This document shows, in pieces, positions 58,037-64,000 of a DNA stretch of 64,000 bases. The notes under the pieces were generated by a model that was not told where the DNA came from, did not search any database, and saw only the letters and a program-made list of their open reading frames with translations. Location: positions 806,001-870,000 of the forward strand of contig LUGG01000005.1 of NCBI GenBank assembly GCA_001683735.1. The letters run 5' to 3'. The DNA comes from Grifola frondosa (taxonomy: Eukaryota; Basidiomycota; Agaricomycetes; Polyporales; Grifolaceae). Each line of letters begins with the position of its first letter. Within the stretch, counting starts at the first letter, position 1. The position numbers were made by a program, and so were the translations under genes.

Positions 58037-59430
58037 GTGGCCTCAATTCACACTATCATCTTTCCATTCCAGCCATATTTTCAGCTGACCTCATGCACCT
58101 TGCTTCATTCAACATCACTGATCTCATGGTTAGTCTCTGGTGCAGAACATTCAACAATGCCTTGTGATAAAAATGATGATATCAAATCTTGGGACTTTGC
58201 TGTTCTCAAAGATCCTACATTGTGGTCATTGCATGGTCAAGAAATGACAGCTGCTACTCTATATCTTCCAGGATCATTTGATCATCCACCTCATAATCCT
58301 GCAGAGAAAATTAATAGTGGTTATAAAGCTGTTGAGTACTTGAACTGGATATATGGTCTTGCCCCTGCCAACTCTATGACAGCCTTCCCTTCCACTATTG
58401 ACAACATTTCTGCAAGCTCGTTTATGGCATTTGTTCCCTTCATCAGTGTTTCATCACTTGTGGTGAACTGGAGAAAGCAAAGCAGGCCCTTGCTACCTTC
58501 ATTGATGAATTTGAAAAGTTCTATTACAAGCAAAAAGTCAGCCATCTTCACTTTTGCTGACAAAGTCTTCATGCACTTTTCCATCTCACTGACCAGGTAA
58601 CATGTACAGGTTTACTAATGTATATGACTCAATTCCCTATGGAGCATATGCTTGGTGACCTGGGCAGCAAAATCAAGCAACACATCAATCTCTATGCAAA
58701 CCTCTCTCAGCAGAGTATGTGATGAGCACAAGTCAATGCTCTCAAAGCTATAGTTTTCAGTCTTGATCCATCTCAAGGACTACCCTACTATCCACGTGGT
58801 TTTTTAGATCTTGAAGATGAGTATGTCTTTCTCCATGCAAGAGATCACAAAGCCCAAGCAATGCCATCAAATGAAAGCAGGATTATTCAGAGATTTTTTC
58901 CTGGAGCAAGTCAAAACTGGAACCTCAAAATCTGGAGAGGGGCTCATCTTCATTTGCCAACTGGACAGATTGCACAATCAATTTGGAAGGAGGCACTGAA
59001 ACAGCCAGATAAGGTATGGGCAGCAAGGAATGTCAAAGTAAGTGCAAACATACCATATCATATAGCATTATTTATATTTTGCTAGATACATCAAAATGGA
59101 GCAATTTACTTTGGCAAAGATCAAACCCCACAAGGATATGGAGGCTACAACACTTGCAATGGTGAAGCTATACAGCTCAATTCTCAGAGAAGCTTCCTAT
59201 GGCACAGTGTTACCAGTTACATGGTGAGAGGAGAGGTTGCAATCAATGTGAAAGAAATTGAGGCAGTTGTAGATATGGTTCCTCATACACAGGTTCTGAA
59301 ATGTGCAGTGCACTCTGGCCAAGTCAGTCACATAATTAAACCTGGAGAAAGGTTTTTCATAGTTCAGAAACCTGGACTTGATGTTTCATACATGGCAGGG
59401 ATTATCAAGAGTATCACTCTGCACTCTTAA
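58037..59430 (+). mobile_element. Decayed Plavaka-like (CACTA-type) DNA transposase
   Basis: Plus-strand pieces in several frames match the C-terminal half of the large transposases common in Agaricomycetes: DPTLWSLHGQEMTAATLYLP, GYKAVEYLNWIYGLAP, MTQFPMEHMLGDLGSKIKQH, NLYANLSQQS, ALKAIVFSLDPSQGLPYYP, LDLEDEYVFLHARDHKAQAM, LHLPTGQIAQSIWKEALK and the end KSITLHS at 59430. The GDLGxxIxQHxNxxANLSQ block is the strongest signature. Frames are broken by shifts and stops at about 58600 and 58720, and CpG is nearly absent, so the copy is dead. The catalytic N-terminal half and terminal repeats are not seen. Confidence 0.7.
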
Positions 59431-61423
59431 CCTAGTAGTTCAATATGTATTCTCTTCCTCATTTACAGGACATAGTGCTGTGCACACAAAGTATATGTGA
59501 ACACAGAATTGACACCATGTGCACAAAGCATATAGCAAGGTATCGGACAGTTTTTTAGATATCATAGTGATCTTACATTCATTTTGTAGCCTATATATAG
59601 CTGCATGCTCTTGCCAAATATCAAAATGTTATACCCCATATTGATGAAGATATAGCCAAAAAGCTGATTGCAAAGTCCGACTTTTTAGTCAGCTTTTTTT
59701 ACCAACTTGGTTTTAGAGGGCCATTGCTCTGCATGGCAGGTACGATTGATGAAGAAAATGATTAATTTCATTATTATTTAAGTCTTATTTATTTTAAAAT
59801 ATTATATATAACCTTCTCCTATCCTGTTGACAATATACCTACCTTTGCAAAGTATCAAACTTATTATTTAAGCCATTAATTACTGAAGTTTAAGGGTTCT
59901 AACTTACTCAAAGCTAATCAAGGACCTGAGCCCTGTCAACATAGTCCTCTCTGCATTAGTGGTCTGCATGCTCCTTATCCTCTTTGTGGGCTACAATGCC
60001 TCTTGTGCATTGTCATGCTGATTGTTTCACTTTACAGTGGGCTGTAGTGTCTCCTGCATGTGACCACTGATATGATGGCCTCAGCTATGCAAATCAAATT
60101 ATTTTCACATTTTGAACATCTGACAATTTCCCAGAAGCTATGCTTAAATCCAGCAGGATTGCACCTGCAATTACATCATTGCAGGTCATTTAAGCAATAA
60201 TCTTATATCTTATTGTGATGCACAGCCAGCCGAATTACATCTACTGTTAGCTTCGATGCTTTGCACACTCAATATTCATGTGACATATCATATCTCTATT
60301 CAAATTCACCATATGACAACATGTGATGCATCCAAATACTTGCTACCCAATTGTTCAGTGTCCAACATGCATTTGCCTTGCAGATCACACATGTTGAACC
60401 TGATCCTAGTCTTTTTAGCTCTTACCCAGTCTCAGATTAATTCTAAAACCCAGTGACTCATGTCACATGACTTCACACATCAATATGATGTTGCAACTAT
60501 TGTTTGCAGCACATCTTGGACCATATCCCTGATGTGACACATCTCCCTTTCAAATTGATGCCCTGAGAAGGTCACATGTCTACTCCCATGTGCCTTTGCA
60601 TATTTTGCATGCTGGTGTAGTGCATGGCTATATGCAGCAGGTGTAGTAGTTCAGCCATCATATATTCTGTATTCTCCTTCACCCCAATTTCTCATAGCTT
60701 ACTTGTGTCACATTTCACCCCAGACCTTCATTAATATTGCCACTGACCTTTTCCTTACTAGTTAGTATATTTCACAGGATATGTTTCATTGCAAGACACT
60801 TGCAATCAGCTTTTGATTTATACTGAGATCTTTTCCTGTTTCAAATGCATAAAATAATTTATAAAAATTCATGTATAGTATGATACAAACCAGATACAAG
60901 TTTTCCCCACAAGTACAGTATTCAAAATTGTCAGCTTCACTTGCAATTGCATATACTCCACACTTAACTCGACTTATACTGCAAAACTGTGACTGCGATA
61001 CTTGCAACTCTATGTGTAGACTGTTATACAAACTGTAACTGCAAACTCTGTGATCAAGAAGACCTCATTAGTTATGATATGCATGGAGCACGTGGAGAAA
61101 CTACATTGTTAAGCATTCCTTTTATATTGTTTTGCATTTTCCAACCCTCCAAGACACATGATTCACTTGCAACTTGTGAGTACAATTAACCATTCAGATT
61201 AGTGCAAGGGACTTATGCAAGAAATTGGGAGCCCATTCACACTATATCTCATTGCTACTGACTTGACAATTTGTAGGATACATATTAGGTATTTTAAAGG
61301 TCAGAGTTGGCAAGAGAGTATCACTGCAACTCATTATTTCTGCTCCAGCATGAACTCTCGGTGAAAGCCCCTCACCTGGATGCAGCAGGGTTGAGAAAAG
61401 CTTAGCAAGCTTGCTTTCAACTA
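59431..61423. other. AT-rich, CpG-poor unassigned sequence
   Basis: Nearly 2 kb with no supported open frame, RNA gene or clear repeat. CG dinucleotides are very rare. Probably old, decayed transposon sequence. Confidence 0.45.
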
Positions 61424-61673
61424 CCATTTCTGGTGGGTGCAGGCTCAGCCACACCAGAATTCCTCCCCACCCTCCTCCCTCAATACTTCATCAATTCTCT
61501 TCATTTAACATTCCCCTTAGTCCTACATATGTGTAGTTCAATTTTATGTACAGTAGATAGCCACAAACAATAATAAAATTTTGTCTCCTCCTGCTTTGCT
61601 AGCAGGGATCCCTCCTAATTTGGAAAATGAATATTGGACAGAATCTGGAGCAAAGTGCACCCTCTGAGAGGTG
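61424..61673 (+). repeat. Left inverted arm of foldback element
   Basis: Pairs with 62460-62709 in reverse complement; outer end CCATTTCTGG, inner end CCCTCTGAGAGGTG. Confidence 0.85.
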
Positions 61674-62459
61674 GAAAGATTCTGTTCAGTGCTCGCCTCA
61701 GAGCACACAAAGCAGTATTCAGGGGTGGCTGAAGCATTTCCTCTGTCCTTCCTGAATGGAATTTGCCCCTAATTTCAAGTGGACTTTTGTGTGTGTATTC
61801 CTTTGTATTGGGGCATCATTATGAGCCACACATAATGCTTATCATAGATGATCCCATATTGTGAAATCCTTATCAGCTTCCCCTGTAGATTATACAATTG
61901 TACTACTACATGAAATATAATAAAAGATCAGATGGCAGGATAGGATAAAGAAAATAATAGCTTCCAAACAAGTCCAAGATCATAAACATTGATGAGGAAT
62001 TGAGGGAACCATTGAGGAATCCTGATTCACTGTAGGTGACTTGAGCCTGGTACAGCAATATGGGGTTTCAGCCACAATTAGGTTACCTCCCACATCTCCC
62101 CCACTTCCTCATGGATTGTTGTGATGTTTATTGTATATTGTAGAGCTATATGAGTACTATAACTATAGCACTTTTCATATTTTTAAAGCTCCCAGAAAAA
62201 TCCCTAGCAGGGGGGTATCACATTTCAGTGTTTGGGATGCAGCATTATCAAATATGCAGCAAATGATAAGATAGAAGACATGTCTGAGAGCATATACAAT
62301 TTAAAATGTATACAAAAACAAGCATAAAAAAAGAGCAACTGAGCAGAAGGATATTGGGTGATCAGTGTGGCAACTGTCACCCAAGGTTGTTGTGTATGTC
62401 CTGAAGCAAGTACCAGACAGAATCTTTCCACATAAACATCACCTTATTAGGATAAAATA

Positions 62460-62709
62460 CACCTCTCAGAGGGTGCACTTCGCTCCAGATTCTGTTCAAT
62501 ATTCATTTCCCAAATTAGGAGGGATCCCTGCTAGCAAAGCAGGAGGAGACAAAATTTTATCATTGTTTGTGGCTATCTACTGTACATAAAATTGAACTAC
62601 ACATATGTAGGACTAAGGGAAATGTTAAATGAAGAGAATTGATGAAGTATTGAGGGAGGAGGATGGGGAGGAATTCTGGTGTGGCTGAGCCTGCACCCAC
62701 CAGAAATGG
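62460..62709 (-). repeat. Right inverted arm of foldback element
   Basis: Reverse complement of the left arm; inner end CACCTCTCAGAGGG, outer end CCAGAAATGG followed by TA. Confidence 0.85.
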
Positions 62710-62764
62710 TATGTTTTATGTCACATATTCTGCCAAAATAAATTTATAACCTCAAATGGGACAT

Positions 62765-63020
62765 TAAGGCGACCAAGGGAATAAAGGAATCAAGAGATTT
62801 GGTAAATATTTGAGGGAGGAATTCAGGAAAACATTCTGGTGGAATTGTTCAGAATGGTATGTTTTTATTTTACTATCACACAAAGTTGTTAATGTTATTC
62901 TAAATCTCCTAAATGATCGCTTTCAGATGAGCCCAAGATCATAAAATTCTGTGAAGAATTGAGAAAGCAATATGGAAAACAACATATGGTGGCTGAAACA
63001 AATATAGCAAGCACAATGGT
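62765..63020 (+). repeat. Two degenerate copies of the right-arm end
   Basis: After the foldback element, stretches at about 62770-62865 and 62925-63020 repeat its last 100 bases in weakened form. Each has a GAATTGA/AATATTTGAGGGAGGA-like start, a TCTGGTGG or ATGGTGG core, and ends ATGGTATGKKTT. They look like older insertions or partial tandem duplications of the same terminal sequence. Confidence 0.5.
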
Positions 63021-63141
63021 ATGGGTATGGCGGTGATTGTGAGCATGAGTGTAGATGTCTAGCATGAGCATATAAGTAATGAGGGAGTGAGACACATTAA
63101 TATGTCAAATATTTGACATTTGACGTGGGCTATAATTATTT

Positions 63142-63164
63142 GAATTTAATTTAATTTAATTTTA
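63142..63164. repeat. Short AATTT tandem array
   Basis: Four or so units of AATTT in a row (GAATTTAATTTAATTTAATT). A simple repeat. Confidence 0.8.
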
Positions 63165-63201
63165 TGTCTTAAAAAGTGCTTATCGACGAAGGATCCAGAC
63201 G

Positions 63202-63264
63202 GATGACGTAGTAGCAGTCATCGACGGGTCAAAATTGGCTCGTCAACGACCGCTACTACATCAT
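63202..63264. repeat. Palindromic hairpin, copy 2
   Basis: Left arm 63203-63226 (ATGACGTAGTAGCAGTCATC followed by GACG) and right arm 63241-63264 (CGTCAACGACCGCTACTACA then TCAT) are reverse complements at about 20 of 24 positions with a 14-base loop. It shares the core GCAGTCATCGAC and the downstream AGACYGGCCTAT with copy 1 at 50435-50498, in the same orientation. Confidence 0.7.
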
Positions 63265-64000
63265 TGGTCCAGACCGGCCTATGCATTGTAGCCACCGGGC
63301 TACTTGGCACATTAGACATTTGACTGCTGCAAGGCGAATACTGGACCGATTCACTTCGCATAAATGTCATCTTCTTTGGGTAAATTCTAGCTTTCGGACG
63401 ACTCCTCATATGCATGAATTGGTGCAGTACATCAGCAAAACTCCACTTTTGCTTTATTTCCTTTCTTGAACTTATTTTCCTTATTTCAAGACAAAAAAGC
63501 GCAAAAAGAAACATAAAGTGATATCAGAAGCCGAGCTATCATTAAAAATAAGGAACTGAAGGATAATTAAGACCATCCAACAACTCAAAGCAAGACAAGG
63601 AACACATTTAGGCGCTGATATCGCTATCATCAAGAATAATAAGACACAAATAAGACACTCTCAGGCCATCCAGAAGCAGAAGAATAATAATCGCGGCATG
63701 TTCTTATTTTCATTATTGTTCTAGTTGATCTCTAATAACTTTTATTATTCAAACGAGAGGGATACAAGGATGAAAAGAGTGAAAAGTCGGGTAAGTATGA
63801 TTTCGAAACGAAAAGGATCAATGCCGAACATATATCGGTTGATAAATAGATACACACCTGTGTCTCGAACTACCTTTCGCAGTACCTCCCGCTGACTGGG
63901 ACAACCGCGCCAGCAGGCCCATCTGTGCGACAGAGGATCAGACGGATGTTTCAATATTTGAGTGCATGGTCGCCTAGTGCTCCGACCTGAGCCGCTCAAT
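63265..64000. other. End of window, possible start of a further gene
   Basis: CpG and GC content rise again after about 63840. On the minus strand an open frame from 63999 (MSGSGRSTRRPC...) and an overlapping one (MGLLARLSQSAGG near 63928) are possible first exons of a gene lying mostly outside the window. Neither is recognisable. Confidence 0.3.

Larger units (their letters stand above)
61424..62709. mobile_element. Foldback element with 250-bp inverted arms and TA target duplication
   Basis: The left arm 61424-61673 begins CCATTTCTGGTGGGTGCAGG. The right arm 62460-62709 ends with its reverse complement, CCTGCACCCACCAGAAATGG. The arms match along their whole length with few differences, for example TGGGGAGGAATTCTGGTGTG versus CACACCAGAATTCCTCCCCA, and GGGATCCCTGCTAGCAAAGC. 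A TA dinucleotide flanks both ends (61422-61423 and 62710-62711), as in Tc1/mariner-type insertions. The 786-bp middle has no open frame with transposase features, so the element is non-autonomous. High arm similarity suggests it is younger than its surroundings or kept alike by gene conversion. Confidence 0.85.

Noticed and set aside
50435..63264. The hairpins as Helitron 3' ends
   Set aside because: No CTRR terminus follows at the expected distance, and there is no Rep/helicase coding sequence.

Overview
The window is nuclear DNA of a filamentous basidiomycete, most likely a mushroom-forming Agaricomycete. Three things point there. Genes are dense and cut by many short introns (about 50-70 nt, GT-AG with CTRAY-like branch sites). 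The proteins are typical fungal housekeeping ones, such as a CUE-domain Def1, a rhodanese-plus-DSP phosphatase, a Ras-GEF with a long serine-rich N-terminus, and a cysteine-rich membrane-anchored surface protein. The mobile elements are those usual in Agaricomycetes: a DIRS-like tyrosine-recombinase retroelement, a Plavaka-like transposase and a Ty3-like Gag.

Layout. Positions 1-47.2 kb are GC- and CpG-rich and hold about 20 genes. In order: unknown partial gene (-), choline-phosphate cytidylyltransferase (-), importin beta-1 (-), LSm7 (+), a relic of an amidohydrolase 5' end, zinc-type alcohol dehydrogenase (+), membrane-anchored amidohydrolase (+), rhodanese/dual-specificity phosphatase (-), Def1-like CUE protein (+), SRAP/HMCES abasic-site protein (-), TAF8-like histone-fold protein (+), cysteine-rich surface protein (+), eIF5A (-), two-LIM protein (+), Ras-GEF (+), small unknown (-), eIF2-gamma (+), RING-CH membrane E3 ligase (-), RanBP2-type zinc-finger protein (+), DAHP synthase (-) and a PIH1 protein (+). 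This is a scattered eukaryotic gene order, not an operon. Several neighbours are divergent pairs sharing one short promoter (phosphatase/Def1, SRAP/TAF8, eIF5A/LIM, DAHP synthase/PIH1). No pathway cluster is visible.

Positions 47.2-64 kb are gene-poor, AT-rich (except a C-rich tract) and strikingly poor in CpG. They contain a decayed DIRS-like element, a strand-asymmetric C-rich tract, a C-terminal scrap of an adenylate-forming enzyme, a decayed Gag, a decayed Plavaka-like transposase, a 1,286-bp foldback element with 250-bp inverted arms and a TA target duplication, and two copies of a palindromic hairpin about 12.8 kb apart.

Two cautions shape the annotation. First, many otherwise good genes need a one- or two-base correction to stay open, nearly always at a short homopolymer or dinucleotide run. 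I read this as base-deletion error in a long-read assembly rather than mass pseudogenisation. Second, exon boundaries were deduced by eye from splice signals and family conservation. I found no convincing new multi-gene system. The most unusual items are the microexons (4 nt in DAHP synthase; 21, 12 and 8 nt in the LIM gene; an 11-nt first exon carrying the catalytic Cys of the SRAP protein), two GC-AG introns, the foldback element and the paired hairpins.
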